A DNA stretch of 64,000 nucleotides. It comes from Lumbricus terrestris (Eukaryota > Annelida > Clitellata > Crassiclitellata > Lumbricidae). Shown here one piece after another: positions 34,996-48,093 of this stretch (position 1 is the first letter of the stretch; every line of letters starts with the position of its first letter). Below the pieces are notes generated by a model. The model worked only from the letters and a program-made list of their open reading frames with translations, did no database searches and was not told the origin of the DNA. The translations under genes and the position numbers were made by a program. The stretch covers positions 6,302,361 to 6,366,360 of the forward strand of contig OX457036.1 in assembly GCA_949752735.1 (NCBI GenBank), in the 5' to 3' direction.

Positions 34996-37285
34996 GACTT
35001 AATGAGTTGCCTGCACCTTTTTTATATATGGCTGTTACACTCTAAATGTGGGTGTTTTCGAACATGTTTGGATATTACAGCATTAGGCACACGTTAAATC
35101 GACGCGTTCGCTAGCGTTTGGGCTGTATGTTATGAATGTATGGATTTTGAGGCTATATAAGGCAAACATTGTGGTCACTGTAATTGTAGATTTTGATGAA
35201 ATGGAATAGATAAAAAGAGAGCTATGAATTCTCACAGCCTACGCCCGCTAAACGGCTAATGTACACATGCCAGTTAAATGCTAGAACGTTCGATGCATGC
35301 TGTGGGAATTTGAGACACACCAATTCATCGCAACACACCAACGACACACCATTTTTACACGACACACCGCACGACACACGGTTATAAATCTCTGTACTAA
35401 ACAATACTGTAACAGCGTAAAACTGAGCAATCAGCGTTTGATAAACGCTGGAGCCTAGCCTACTTATAACTGACTAGATAGGAACATTGGTCTGAAAGTT
35501 TAGTGAGGTCTCTAACGATTTGCTAATGGTTTATTCGTTTAATAGATTTGACTATGATAATTGTACTAAAACGTCGTATATGTAGTATTTGTAGTGAACT
35601 AAACAAAGGTATCTAAACTCATACGCCTGATACGTTTCAAACACTAGTGTTCAACGATATCTTGCAGTTGGTATCGACGCTACCTGACATTTTCAATAGT
35701 TACAGACAGAATCTTCATTCATTAGGATTTTCATGAAATCTTAAGATTTGGGGATTTATTTCGGATTTCGGGGTCTAATAAACTAGGGTTCCAGACTTCC
35801 AGTCTACAAAGGCCAGGAGATATCACATTAATAGCGATGTTTTCTGCTTTTATTTTATACAACCATTACTATAGTTAAAAGAGGTGTGCTATATTGTAAT
35901 CGATTTGTCATCTTTCTTACAACATAAATTAGTGTCGTTAATTGCAATACTTGTACTCGGCAGTAGTGAGACGTCCACGAGGTTCAATCATCGATGTTGG
36001 TCGTTGTCAGTTTATTCGAAGTAGTTGTATCGTCACATGGTAACGGTAAGAAGATCGCCCTTGGTTGAAGAAGCTGAAGATAGACTATTATGGTCTGTCA
36101 ACAAAAATTCATTCCGTGTATTGAAGGTGCGCTTGTTCCTTGCACAGGTCGTTGCGATCTGCTTATAGACTCTGTCCCAGGCCATTCCGCTTTGCCTTAC
36201 CACTTAAAGCCGATAAAACTTCATTCAATGGGTTCTATTGACACTTTCCTTATAATATATTGCCAGTCCAAAGTGATTGTAAAGGGGAAAGTCGACGTTA
36301 CGGTATCGTTGTCCTTTGCTCATACGATGTCGCTAAGTAGCACCTAATCAGCGATGCTATAATTTTTTCTTGCTATGAATAATTGGAGCCATGAGCATAA
36401 TAATGCAAGGCTAAAACATTATGTCCAAAAAAGCTCATCGAGGTATTATCGGGTCTCAAGCTATCTCAGAATTTGCAGGCTATGTAACCTGGCTGAGCTC
36501 ATACGCCGCTGTCTCCAAATCCTCCATATTATTATCCAGATGTGAGTTCCTCCTTCTCTTTCTGTAAAATATGTTCGCCATGCGCTCTGCCGGCCGTTTC
36601 AAACTCAACATTCATCGCGTTCAGTTTGCTTTGGCCATTATTCTAAAGGCAAAAGCTGTGATATGAAAAAACACAAAAAATATCAACATAAAATGGTTGC
36701 CCCTTCTTCTGTTCACTGAACAAATGTATGAGTTCTTCACAGCATCCTTCTTTTCATGGATACCACTCTGAATTTTCCACAAAAACCGTCAGATTTGGCC
36801 TAAAAGAGCTGTGATGGCTTTACGTTGAGAAATAAATGTAGAATTTGTGTGAGAAATACGTTGAATTTGTCGCAACGGGCACTTTTTCTCTTGCCTCTGT
36901 ATTTTCCAATGACTTTTTTGTCTTGTTGAGTGCATATCTGAGGCTGGCCATTTTGTAGTGCTTCGTCTGTTTCCACACACTGACAGAGTGGATATTTGGT
37001 GAAAATACCCAAACGCGTTAGTGATATTTCAAGAATTGCTACACCATTAATGTATCGGCACGAAACGCTCCTTGAAAAAAAAAATTGAAACCCTTAAAAG
37101 ACAAGAAGAATATAGATATAGGTCGAAAAACTGCGAATTACATGTTTATCATTTTTGCAGCTGTGTATTCGTCGTATCCGGTCTATGTGGCTCTCCGTTT
37201 TTTCTTATAGTGCGCATAAATCACTTTGGAGATGTATGCAATTATAAAATCGTCTGGACAGTTTTCCTTCGTATCGTTTCTACGG
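34996..37285. other. AT-rich stretch without a supported gene
   Basis: Contains a short CGACACACC cluster (35310-35385). The 85-codon frame at 36090 has several Cys but no family pattern or clean splice sites. Nothing else is supported. Confidence 0.4.
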
Positions 37286-37374
37286 ATGGATGGATCCGAT
37301 TTGACCAGGGTCTATGACAACAGAGGCCGTTACCCTGGACAGAAATTTGCTCGGCATATTACAGCACTTATGAG
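37286..37374 (+). repeat. Dispersed ~95-bp hairpin repeat, copy 4
   Basis: Near-identical to copy 2, including GGATGGATGGATCC, the CCAGGGT/ACCCTGG stem and GCTCGGCATATTACAGCAC. Confidence 0.8.
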
Positions 37375-37867
37375 CAAGGTACTCGACCAGTTTTTACTTC
37401 TAACTTACAGTAATAGATTTTTTGAAGAGCTAATTAAAGGTATCTAAATGGATCGTAATATTATTAGATTCAACAGTAGTTTTCATAGAGGTATACGTTG
37501 AGTTTGAACATAGATTGCTGTGTGACTGTTTAACGACACCGTCTCGTATCAAGGAAAAAGCGTCGTTGTGAATTATTATTCTAACCGGGTGCAACGCAAA
37601 TTATCTGATAATATTCAGTGACTGCACCACAACGTCTCTGGCCCACCTTAACAGCTATTCTGACAACACTGATCCTCTGGCAATTATTATTATGGATATT
37701 TTTTTGCTGGTGCCCTGCTATAATTGGCTTTCGAATGATGCTTTAGAAATATGTGGATTTGACTACGATTACAAAGGTGCTATTAACATGGATCCGTTAA
37801 GAGCTTACCTTGGAACTATCCTGTTATTGTGAGTCATGTTACTATGAATAATTGATGTTTGGTGGTT

Positions 37868-38070
37868 GCAATAAATTGAATGATTGATTGAATAGCTAAT
37901 TGATTGACTAATTGACTGACTGACGTAATAATTGATTGATTTGTTGATTGTTTGATGGATTGAATGAAGAATTGCCATTTTGATTGGTTGACTGATTGAT
38001 TGATGGGTGAATTGATTTATTGACTGATTGACTGTTGGCCTGGCTTATTGATTAATGTATTTATTGGTTG
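37868..38070. repeat. Degenerate (TGAT)n region
   Basis: Repeated ATTGATTGA, TTGACTGA and TTGATGG units form a decayed tetranucleotide array. No coding content. Confidence 0.75.
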
Positions 38071-38302
38071 ATTGAATGCTACTGACATAATACGTAAATA
38101 ACCAATATGCAGCATAATTTACTAACATCGGAACCTATCACAAATGTAACGCAGCATGCATACTCAAAGTCAGTAAGAGGACATCACAAAATCATTTGCC
38201 TCAGCGCTCAACATGCAATACATAATAAGTATGACTGGTATTGAGGCATCAGTTTCTAAGTATGACAGTTACCTGTATTATAAGACTACTAAATTTATTA
38301 TA

Positions 38303-38587
38303 CTGGCCTAGTTAGCTCCATCGGTAAGCGAGAGCGGCATTCGTCTGTTAGTTGCAACGAACTGCGTTTCAAGCCCCGGGCTGGGAGTTGACATTCAGAG
38401 ATTTAGATATCTCGGGCTAGCACGTGGGGGACGCAGGGGCGCAAGCTCTTGCGGAGCGACCTTGGGCAAGTTGCTTACCCATCGTTGTCTGTGGGGAAGG
38501 CAACGGGAAACCACTTCACTCATCTCATCCACAGGGGCGTAAAGCCAATTAACCTGCCTTCGGGCAGAGAACTATCATCATCATCAT
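38303..38587 (+). mobile_element. tRNA-derived SINE, family A, copy 2
   Basis: Begins CTGGCCTAGTTAGCTCC with box A at the start and box B-like GTTTCAAGCCCC about 60 bp in. The body includes GGAAGGCAACGGGAAACCAC and the tail is (ATC)n. A perfect 10-bp target duplication, ATTTATTATA, lies at 38293-38302 and 38588-38597. Transcribed by RNA polymerase III and mobilised by a LINE partner (family knowledge). Confidence 0.9.
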
Positions 38588-38597
38588 ATTTATTATA

Positions 38598-39035
38598 TAA
38601 GGTTAAAGATGTACTGTAGGAAGAGACTAGTAAATATTTGCAGAATGACAACAACATAAAACCAGCTAGAGTAAAAGACTTAAAAAGTCAATTAGCGAAA
38701 TATTTTGAATCCCCGACAAAAGGGTTTCAACGCAACATATTTAATATTTATATAACTGACATCTATTAAAGTTCTGACCATTCCCACAGAGCTGTTAAAC
38801 CTGTTTATTTATTTATTTACTCATTCCATAATCGTGATAATTATTATGGTCACTGTGGCCGTTTACGTCTTTACAAGTAATAATATCACAGTTCGTCGGT
38901 TGTTTTTTTTATTACAAAATGGATTTCCTGTTTCAATGTACCATATTATGCAAGAATACATTTTAATATATACAATGTTATAATTCTGTCTATTATTTGA
39001 TCGTTTTTGTCATTCATTCCACCACGCTGACGTTA
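38598..39035. other. Non-coding stretch
   Basis: AT-rich with no recognised feature. Confidence 0.4.
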
Positions 39036-39300
39036 GCTATGAACAGAGGCGTAGCGACCGCCCTCCGTACCCTCCGGCCGAAGGGGGCCCGCAAGGAAGG
39101 GGGGGGGCCCAAAAAAGTTGGAAAAAAGACTGTAAAGTTTGTCTATAATTAGGCCTATGTAAGTGACATTTATTGACGCTTTTGCACAATCCACAGTCGG
39201 TTTTACTGACAAAAGGTCTGTGAAGTAGTTATGATAGGCTACATCATGCTATTGGCCATGCATCAGTTCAAGCAAAGATATTTGTTTCAAGCCTGTCGGT

Positions 39301-39435
39301 CAAATTCGAATTTTAGTTTAACCCCCATTTAACGGCGGTCAAATTCGAATTTTAGTTTGACCCATTTAACGGCGGTCAAATTCGAATTTTAGTTCGACCC
39401 ATTTAACGGCGGTCAAATTCGAATTTTAGTTGAGC
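39301..39435. repeat. Four ~37-bp tandem repeats
   Basis: CAAATTCGAATTTTAGTT starts at 39301, 39340, 39377 and 39414, separated by ACCCATTTAACGGCGGT-like spacers. It lies in the 5' non-coding part of the hAT element. Confidence 0.9.
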
Positions 39436-39565
39436 CCATTCAAAGAACATGTATTTACGTTAATACTGGCGTCCGTCGTTTGGCGAGAAATTGTTAATTT
39501 GCGTGTTTAATTTTGTTGCTGTTTGAAACGTTTCGTTTCCAATGCAGAATTAAGCGCGTTTTGTG

Positions 39566-40310
39566 ATGTCTAAAGGAACATACAAATACAAGAGTGGAGC
39601 TAGTAAACGAAAGGCATCAAAAGATGCCGAGAAAGAACTTGAGAAAATACCAAGGTTGTAAACATATTTTTCGCTGCAATCGAACATACAAGTAGGCTTA
39701 CAGACATATGACACGGACAGCGCTAGCAGCGACGACTCGTATCCCGAAGCCTTTACAATTGCACAATTATCCAGAAGCATTTCAAGTGAGGTCGAGGGTG
39801 AAGCCAGTAGTTCTACCAGACAAACTGTGACATATTCCAGCTGCTGCCGGGAAAGATGTAAGCTTATATGAATCTGAACCACTCACTGATGATCTAGGAA
39901 TTTGGCCGTCTATAGATATATAATATCGGACGGGCAAGTGTGTGATATTGTTGCACGGGGCCCACCACAGCAGAATGAAAGTTACGAATTTCCTTTTAAC
40001 GAGGAAAGACGGAGGTTCACAAGTAGTAATTTCTATCGAACTATGGCAAATGGCGAGAAAATAAGACGTTCATGGTTAAGAAAAAAAGAAAGATGCCATT
40101 TTTGGATTTTGTTGTAAATTATTTGGCACTGGCGACATACCGATACATCGTGGAACATCTGCTTGGAAAGCACTGTCAAAAAGACTCCAGCTGCAGCAGC
40201 ACGAAACAGGCAAAGGGCATCAAGACTGTATGGTGAAGTGCAATGCCAGATCTCTGGACTATGACGCATTGATTAAGCAATTTTCCGAGAACAAGGCTTG
40301 AAAGAAGCGC
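39566..40310 (+). pseudogene. hAT transposase (TTF-finger/ZMYM1-like), N-terminal part, broken
   Basis: The ATG at 39566 begins MSKGTYKYKSGASKRKASKD, the basic KYKSGAxKRK leader typical of ZMYM1-like hAT proteins, with an in-frame stop at 39659-39661. Shifted frames continue with ESYEFPFNEERRRF..SSNFYRTMANGEKIRRSWL and then KKDAIFGFCCKLF, the TTF-type zinc finger region. A KALSKRLQ...HETGKGHQDC stretch follows. The catalytic and dimerisation domains are absent. Several frameshifts and stops make it non-functional. Confidence 0.75.
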
Positions 40311-40478
40311 TTTGCATAAATACAGAATACTTGTACAGTACACTGTAGGCCTAGACGCCTATGTATGCATAATACGAACCTTCAACCCTGTATGTTGTAT
40401 GAAACAGATACTACATTCCAGTTCCTGCATCTGTTCGGAGGGGGCCCCGTTCATTGTTGCTACGGCCCTGGCTATGAA

Positions 40479-41329
40479 CATTATTATTATTCCGAAGTTT
40501 GACGTCATCCTAGTATGACAACAAAGACAGTTGACGACAATAAAAAAAATAAGTGTACAGAGCAGTAAAAGTAAACTTAGAGCATCCGAATAACACCAAA
40601 AGATGACTAAACGAAAATTAACAATCTCAATGACATTCAATTTTTAGACAACATAGAATAGGCCTAGTTCGTGTAGGTTCTTTGTTACACTCAATTAGGA
40701 TATGTTGAATTGTCTCTTTGACGTGACAGGCGTCACATGAACGCTAGAATGTCTTTTTATAATGAATAATTATTATTGATTGGTGTTTGCCACTCCTAGA
40801 AAAACTATGATCAATCGCCCTGCAAATCGAGTGAGACAATGGATAGCCTCTACTGCTCTTACTTGTAGGACATATCTTATATTTAAAACAGGTGTTTAAT
40901 ATTTGAGAACAGCTCTTTCTGTATTCACGGCTTAATTAAGCGTGATACCTCGTAACCGTAATCGTAGTCGTAATCTTATACATGAAGTCATTTGGCGCCA
41001 CTTTAGAGGAATCGAACGGTGAACATTATCGTTCTGACAGCATCCAGGCACATAAAAAAAATTTCAAACGCTTGCGGGCAATGGCCAAATTGACAAAGTG
41101 TTTCATTACGGGGAATATTAGGGAACTTATTCCAGACAGATGGACGGACAACATTAAAGCAAAACTTTAATACAGCACTGTGTGGTACCAAGTCATTTTG
41201 CGTGACAGAGCGAAGAAATATTTGACCTGCAACGAATAGCACTTCCACACAGAGCTTCCTTTAGATAAATTGGGGTGTGGTAGTAGCAGGAGCATTGGAA
41301 GTCGTAAACTCAGTAAGTTTCTTCTTATT
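40479..41329. other. Non-coding stretch
   Basis: No recognised gene. Frames at 40982-41170 and its complement lack motifs. Confidence 0.4.
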
Positions 41330-42215
41330 CATCCAGAGCAGCAGCAGTAGAAGCAATAGTAGTAGCAACAGCAGCAGTAATACTGACAGTATTAGCAGCA
41401 GTGGTAATAGCAGAAGGAGCAGCAGCAATACCGTAGCTGTTATTTATCGGAAAAAGATATCAATAGAAATTCTCAATCCACAAATATCAACAATGTGGTT
41501 GTTGCATTGTGTTTATGCATTTATAAACCCCCTCTAGTATAATTGTGGTCCTACTGGTATTAGTAGAAGTAGCAATAGTAGTAGTTGTCTTTAAATTGGC
41601 CGGTGATAACGAATTTATGCACTCAGCCTTTAGCTGGTACTTATATGGCGGAGATTATCTTTAAGAGAGGTGTGCAATTATTCGAAACAGTATACTGTTA
41701 CAGTATAATATTTATATGCTTCATATTGAAAAAACAAGTATTACAATTTCCAAAGTTTATCAACATTTTATTATGACGAGATGCAACCCATTCGTTTCCT
41801 TTTCGACGATGATATGTACCAAGATGGATGACTTGCGCGCATCAACCGCTGACTGATCACATCATTTCGTAATTTAATCGCGTTTTCAATGTATTTTTTA
41901 TATAAGCAGAAAGAAATATTCTGAAGTATGCCCTTCTGCAAAACGTCAGACCTGGTGACTTTCGCTACACTCGCTTCTGTTGCCACACACCCCGCATCCG
42001 CGCATCCACGGTATCTAACCCCCTCCTTCCCTCCTCCCTCTCCTTCCGTTCATCTTCTCCAGCTGCAGCAACCAGAGCATCATCAGTCATCGTTCAGTTG
42101 CATCGGAATGTTGTTCGCAGTTCTCCTCATTCTCATCTGCTTTGCTTTCAACGTTAAATTCACACTCAGCGACTACGGTATGTTACAGGCGCTACACAAA
42201 TATATCACTTCAAAG
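41330..42215 (+). repeat. Duplicated locus, copy 2
   Basis: Carries the AGC/AGT trinucleotide tract (41335-41445), CCTCTAGTATAATTGTGG, TTCTGAAGTATGCC, CTTTCGCTACACTCGC and the pyrimidine tract in the same order as 32935-33530. The spacing is larger because of unrelated sequence between 41540 and 41925. Confidence 0.75.
42108..42177 (+). CDS. Signal-peptide exon of a secreted-protein gene, copy 2
   Basis: The ATG at 42108 opens MLFAVLLILICFAFNVKF then TLSDY, with one base left before the donor GTATGT (phase 1). Length and phase equal those of the exon at 33426, and the 5' flank CAACCAGAGCATCATCAG...CAGTTGCATCGGA is also preserved. Preservation of an open leader and functional donor in both copies argues that both are, or recently were, real first exons. 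The body of the protein is not identified in the following 12 kb. Confidence 0.6.
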
Positions 42216-42540
42216 CAATGCAATGAGATGCAATGTAATTGCAATACGATACAATGCATGCAATGCAAACAAATATAATAAGATACAGTATGACACACGA
42301 GATAATAATAAGACAGAGATTTTCTTTGCCTGACGAATTGCTGTTCGCTGTATAAGCTTAGTGTCTAGACGTCGTATAATGATAGTTATTGTCATTCATT
42401 ATCGATTGAACCGAGCAATTTCAATGGATCGGCGACCTTCAACTGTAATTTCACATCTGATACATTGCGTCACTTTTCTTATTTATAAGGTAGATAACTT
42501 CTTAAAATGGGTGTTTAATGTTGCTTTAATTAATATTTAT

Positions 42541-43560
42541 TTATTTATTTATTTATTTATTTCAGAAATTTATATAGCGCCTCTTCAAGGTAGGCTACTC
42601 AGAAGCGCTCCCGGCCCAGCCACGGCTAAATAAAACAGTTTTTAGGTTCTTAAGGAACAGAGCGGAGTGACCCCTGGGAATTAATCGCAGTGTAACAGGG
42701 AGACCATTCCAAGCTGTAGGACCTGCAACAGAGAATGAACAACGCTGTCGGATAGCAGTCCGTGAGCGGGGAACCAGAAGCTCAGCGTGGTTCGCCGATC
42801 GAAGGGTCGATCGACGCTGAACTCCCAAGGTGGAACAACAGAATTCTCGAAGGTAGGGTGGAGCTAGTCCTTCAATGCACCGCCTAACCAGCGCACAGAC
42901 CCTGTATGCAATCCGCTGAGGAGAAGGGAGCCAGTGTAAGGTATCCCGCATATAGGATGAGACATGGCCATATTTTGGGATATGGCCAACAAGTCGCGCC
43001 GCAGAGCGGAGGACCCGTTCAAGACAGCCAATCCGGTCAGCCGGAAGTCCATGATAGAGGGTGCTGCAGTAGTCAAGGCGGGAAACTACGAAAGAGTGAA
43101 CAAGAGTAGAGGCGGCACTAAAAGACAGAGAGCGGGAGACCACCTTAAGCTGACGTAACTGGTAGTAACAGCTTCGACATAGCAGGTTTATATGCCGAGT
43201 GAAAGTTAGCTCTTGGTCTAAAATAACACCAAGGTCCCGCACAAAAGGTGAGAAAGTAATCAGAGGAAACTCTAATGCTAAGGCTTTCATGTCAATTTTT
43301 GCAAGTTGTTGACGAGTCCCAAACCAGATATATTGCGTCTTGGTAGGGTTCAGTCGCAAACGGTTAGAAGACATCCAGGCTTCCAGGGTTTCCATAGCCC
43401 TACAAATTTCTCGAACCGCATCAGTAGCGGCAGATGCTGGGCAGTGAACATATGCCTGGAGGTCATCAGCATAGGATTGACTAAGGATTGAATTTGCCAG
43501 TAAGAGTGGTCCAAGGTCTGCAGTGTATATTATATATAATAGGGGGCCTAGGACAGAGCA
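42541..43560 (-). mobile_element. LINE C (CR1/L2-type), 5'-truncated, long open frame
   Basis: A minus-strand LINE whose 3' end has GAGGCGCTATATAAAT followed by (AAAT)n at 42541-42565. The reading frame runs without interruption from about 43560 to 42595, ending before the 3' UTR. Only the second half of the reverse transcriptase and the C-terminal region remain. Confidence 0.9.
42595..43560 (-). pseudogene. Reverse transcriptase fragment of LINE C
   Basis: It begins within the PQGSVLGPLLY block (here SVLGPLLYIIYTADL) and has the active-site YADD at 43462-43473 (complement). LNPTKTQYIWFG and DLGVILDQELTF follow, then the C-terminal HWLPSPQRI and SFSVAGPTAWNGLP blocks of CR1/L2 elements. About 320 codons are open with no frameshift, so insertion was fairly recent. 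The first reverse transcriptase blocks and endonuclease were lost by 5' truncation. Confidence 0.88.
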
Positions 43561-44084
43561 GGACAGAAACAACATCGCATGCACACAAAAATTATTCTTA
43601 CTAATTTATCTTAAATTTATCTAACTAATGCTCTAAACTGGGATTTTTGTAGCGTTAAGTTCTTTACAACATGTACGGTTCTTCTAAATGAATTTGCGCA
43701 GTCGTTGAAGCACTTCTGTGCAGCTAGGTATAGTTTTAAAAGGCCATTATCATCCGATTGGGAGTCATTCACCATGGATGATGGGACGGGAAAGACGAGG
43801 TTAAGCAGTTCTAAAAATTAATTTTAAAAGTCCTGCCTCTATATGCGTAGTAAAAAGATATTTACTAAAGGCTAGTGCAACATCAGTCGCTCAAAACTGC
43901 CACAAGTTATATTTATTTAACTTAAACTGAACATCTAAATTGAAATGACTAAACCTTCTTCGTATGCCTATAATTTGCATGTAAATTGCAGATCTGAATT
44001 TACCACGTTTCAGTAGGTCTATTAAAACTTTCACAAGTAATGGGTATAAATTTTTTTTAGGGCTCCAAAATATCATGCTACATT

Positions 44085-44290
44085 AAAACTATTAAAAACC
44101 GTTCGGGTACGTTATACATTGCGTCCCTCCGCTCAGGGTGAACCCCGCATTACCCTAGCACGAACTACTCTTAGACAGCGCTGTACTTTCTCTGTTATTT
44201 GGTCCCATGATATGGAATGGGCTCCCACTATCTATTCGACTTATGCTTAGGATTTTATCGTAGACTTAAAACAACATAGACCTACTGTTC
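44085..44290 (+). mobile_element. Small LINE C-terminal relic
   Basis: Broken frames give ARTTLRQRCTFSVI, then GPMIWNGLPLSIRL, the block that ends CR1/L2 proteins, with frameshifts between them. No 3' tail is obvious. Confidence 0.55.
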
Positions 44291-44597
44291 AATCGAAGTT
44301 GTGTCGGGTGCGTTTCTGAGTTGAAACCTTGATGTGGCACTACATGTAAATCTCTATACTGTAATTAATAATAGCAATGAATAATAATTATTAATATTAT
44401 ACATTCTGAAACTACAAGGGCAGGCACTCTATGTATATTACTAATTTGACGGTATACATGTTCTTGCCAGTTTCGCCAATACGTTTGCTTACAGACTAAA
44501 CACCACAATATCAAATGATATGAAAATATTTTATAGTAAAGTTTCATTTAAAAAAAATTATTGTCAATAAGGAAAGTCTGATATAGTGGAGTGCACC

Positions 44598-44947
44598 AAT
44601 AAAAGAGGCAGACCGCATTGAGATTGGATGGATGACGAAGTAGGTTGGTGTGGAGAAGAGCTAAGGGCTGTTTTTAAGGAATTTTTAGAACTGCACAACT
44701 CTTTCTTTTCTCTCCCATCCTCCATGGTAAATGCCTTCCAATCGGAGGAAAATGACCACTTTTTGCTAGTTTTAACTGTACAGAAGTGCTTCTACAACTG
44801 CACAAATCCATTTAGAACTGCACATTTTGTGTACAACTGCACGTTAAAAAAAAGCCCTGGAAGAACTACAGAGACTGGGAATGCGGCCCAGGATAGACTC
44901 GAGTGGAGTGACATTGTGAGGAAGGCATCTTGCACCTACAAGCATTG
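44598..44947 (+). mobile_element. LINE C-terminal relic leading into a GAT microsatellite
   Basis: Frames give KRGRPH-stop-DWMDDEVG and, after ~190 bp of AACTGCAC-rich inserted sequence, AAQDRLEWSDIVRKASC. The pair RGRP..W.DD and DR..W...V is a common end of LINE reverse transcriptases. The GAT repeat starts directly downstream, as expected if the LINE tail was a trinucleotide run. Confidence 0.55.
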
Positions 44948-44959
44948 AGCCCGTAGTGT

Positions 44960-45538
<579 letters not shown>

Positions 45539-45540
45539 TT

Positions 45541-46394
45541 AACTCGTCGTTGCAATCTGGCTCAGTCTGTCTGCACGCGTTGATTTATCATACGGCAATA
45601 CACCCTCCTCTCACCATGATACACCATACTTCTACTTCCTATCCAATCAGATCAAACGTGGATTGAGACGTACATATATTACTCTCTAGGTGGCGTTGAT
45701 GCGTTAAATCTGCTTTGCGTGACTGATGGACGGACGATCGAGGTTAAACTGATTCTCGCCAAATCTCGTTTGCATTTTATATTTCGTGAGAGCGGAAACG
45801 ATTTTCCGATTGCGCGGCCATCTAGCGGTGAGGAATGAAAACAAGACGATGTCTTAATTCAATCGGTCAGATGCATAAGTAAGTAAGAAAGCGATTGCAT
45901 TTGCATTTGATCATTTGATGTTTTACTCAAGATCTCGTTAGGTGAGCCAACCGTGTTGAAAATGCACTAATGCATTATATATAAGTCAATATATATCTTA
46001 TCCTAGCAATAGATTTGTATAACGTCACTCACAGATTGTACTAGACCTATCTAGAGCAGTTCTCTGCGCGGTGACTCTTATAAAACTTATATATATTTTA
46101 TTGAGGTATGTAAAAATGATACATTTATTTGGTGAAAGAGCAAACCCATTTTACACGGATGGACGAATCGGCGAAAATTGATTCTATGTCTAAATCTACA
46201 TGACAATTCTATATACTTGACACTAATCATAAATATTCAAACCATCCTCAGATTTCACCAAGCGCATCTTAGCCATCCAACCAACTCATTCAAACCAACC
46301 CACAAACTCTTTAGCCGTGAAAATTAAACATTCTCATACTCCATATTTGCAAATATACTGTTTGCATTATAGTTCTATCACTTCATGATAGTTC
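45541..46394. other. Non-coding stretch
   Basis: No recognised gene or element. Confidence 0.4.
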
Positions 46395-46848
46395 ATTGCT
46401 CACTAGCATTGGCTTCCAATACCGTATACCGCATTGAATACAAACTCGCATTGCTCGTCTACAAGTCACTACATGACTTAGACCGGACTACCTCAAACCT
46501 ACTGCGTGCAGATGGCGGCGTCAGGTGCTGGTCTTACGCTGAGATCCAGTGTGAAAGGAGATCTGTATGTGCGAAGGACGAAGACACGCTTCGGGGAGCG
46601 TGCTTTTTCAACTGCTGGCCCCCGCTGCTGGAACAGTCTGCCTACCACAGTTCGTTCTGCCAACTCTGTTGGGGTTTTCAAAACTCGTCTGAAGACATAT
46701 TTGTTTTCTAAGGCGTACCTTTGATTGAATATATTGCGTTTGTGTTTGTAGATGCTCCTTTGTAACGACATGTGCTGTGTTACGGCGCCATAGAAATTGT
46801 CGTCATTATTATTATTAGGCTATTATTATTAGCCTATTATTATTATTA
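46395..46848 (+). mobile_element. LINE D (L2-like) 3' fragment
   Basis: Two frames together give YRIEYKLALLVYKSLHDL, then RRTKTRFGERAFSTAGPRCW followed by NSLPTTVRSANSVGVFKTRL, the C-terminal block of CR1/L2 LINEs, with one frameshift near 46505. The 3' UTR ends with (ATT)n at 46806-46848. Heavily 5'-truncated. Confidence 0.8.
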
Positions 46849-46849
46849 A

Positions 46850-48090
46850 CATCCCCGTGTCAGAACACAGACGATTGGCATTGTCCTCCTCTATTATACA
46901 ACGGCTCGAGATTGGCCTACTATACCTGAGTTGTAAAACTGTGTACGTGCAGCTGCCTGGCTATTTATAAAGCTATATATTTATAAAAATGGGTGTCACA
47001 AACTGCCTAAAATTATAGCTTGTTGACGGCGAGCATAAAGCACATACGTAATTATAGTACAACATTAGTTATGAGACAAAATGAGCAAGATTTAGCAATT
47101 AGCAAAATTAAACGGCAATGTAATGAAAAAGATAACGTCGTGTAGTATAATTAGGGTAGGCCTAAATGGCAAATCAAAGCTTTCATTGTCACGCCACTCT
47201 CAGTTATTTGATATCAATTTCCACCTAGACACCCTTTTTAATATTTAGATTGGTGCATTTAGTAAGTCTCTACAATTATTCATTAATGCTTTTTTGCTGT
47301 TGCTAAAATTGAATGTCATGCCATTGTAACATGATTTTGTTGGAATATTGTTTGTCGTCTTGGTTTTTGTTGAAGCAAAATTATATCTCATATTAACCTG
47401 CTTAAGAATTTCTTTTTCTGAAATGTGGAAACTATGAATCAAGTTTGTATTAAGAATAGTAATCAAGAAAAGTTTGTGACATTTCCTGCATGCGACAATT
47501 ACTGCGGCATATTAATGAATGTGTCCAAGCAAATTATTTGACATAAATTGTAAGCTTATAGTTAATGTTATTAACTGTTAACCATTTTGCTATTAAACAA
47601 TGAGCACTAATGACAATGAACAATAATATTAGGTTAAGGCCAAGGCAATGAACAATGATATTGTTATGACAACGTTATATGGTGTATTGTGGATGCCTTG
47701 AATTCATTGTTACTAAGCTTATACTGTATAAGCTGTAGATTGTCGTCAACGGCTTTTGATGTCATACAACGACGCTAAACTTTGTAATAAATAAAATTCA
47801 TTAATGCTATCGAAAACTCCAGTCCACTGCTATACATGTTGAGAATTGCCGGGTGTTGACGTTATTCATTTTTCAACTTCACAGTCTTTTTAAGGCCGTA
47901 GAGTTAAGTCTGCTTTTCACACTCCAGCTCAACGTGGATGATAATCCAACCCCAGTTATTTTTTCACAATTCTCAATTTGCTGTAATCCGTGGATTAAAA
48001 TGATCACGCACGCTCACCACGCACACCCACACACCGACACACATAAATATGTTTGTACATATATATAACATATAATAAAATGAATAGCCA
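46850..48090. other. AT-rich stretch without recognised genes
   Basis: Short frames only. No element ends were seen. Confidence 0.4.
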
Positions 48091-48093
48091 CCT

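Larger units (their letters stand above)
39044..40470 (+). mobile_element. hAT element with N-terminal transposase remnant, 1,427 bp
   Basis: The left end is CAGAGGCGTAGCGACC and the right end the complement of CAGGGCCGTAGCAAC. A perfect 8-bp duplication GCTATGAA lies outside (39036-39043 and 40471-40478). GGGGCCC-rich sequence lies next to both ends. The coding remnant is an N-terminal transposase half, and the element also contains four short tandem repeats. Confidence 0.93.

Noticed and set aside
36090..36347. 85-codon Cys-containing frame as a chitin-binding exon
   Set aside because: Cys spacing does not fit CBM14 and the splice sites are poor.
37619..37832. 70-codon frame after ATATTCAG as next exon of the leader gene at 33426
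   Set aside because: The entry phase needed (2) does not match the donor phase (1); the phase-1 reading stops after about 41 hydrophobic residues.
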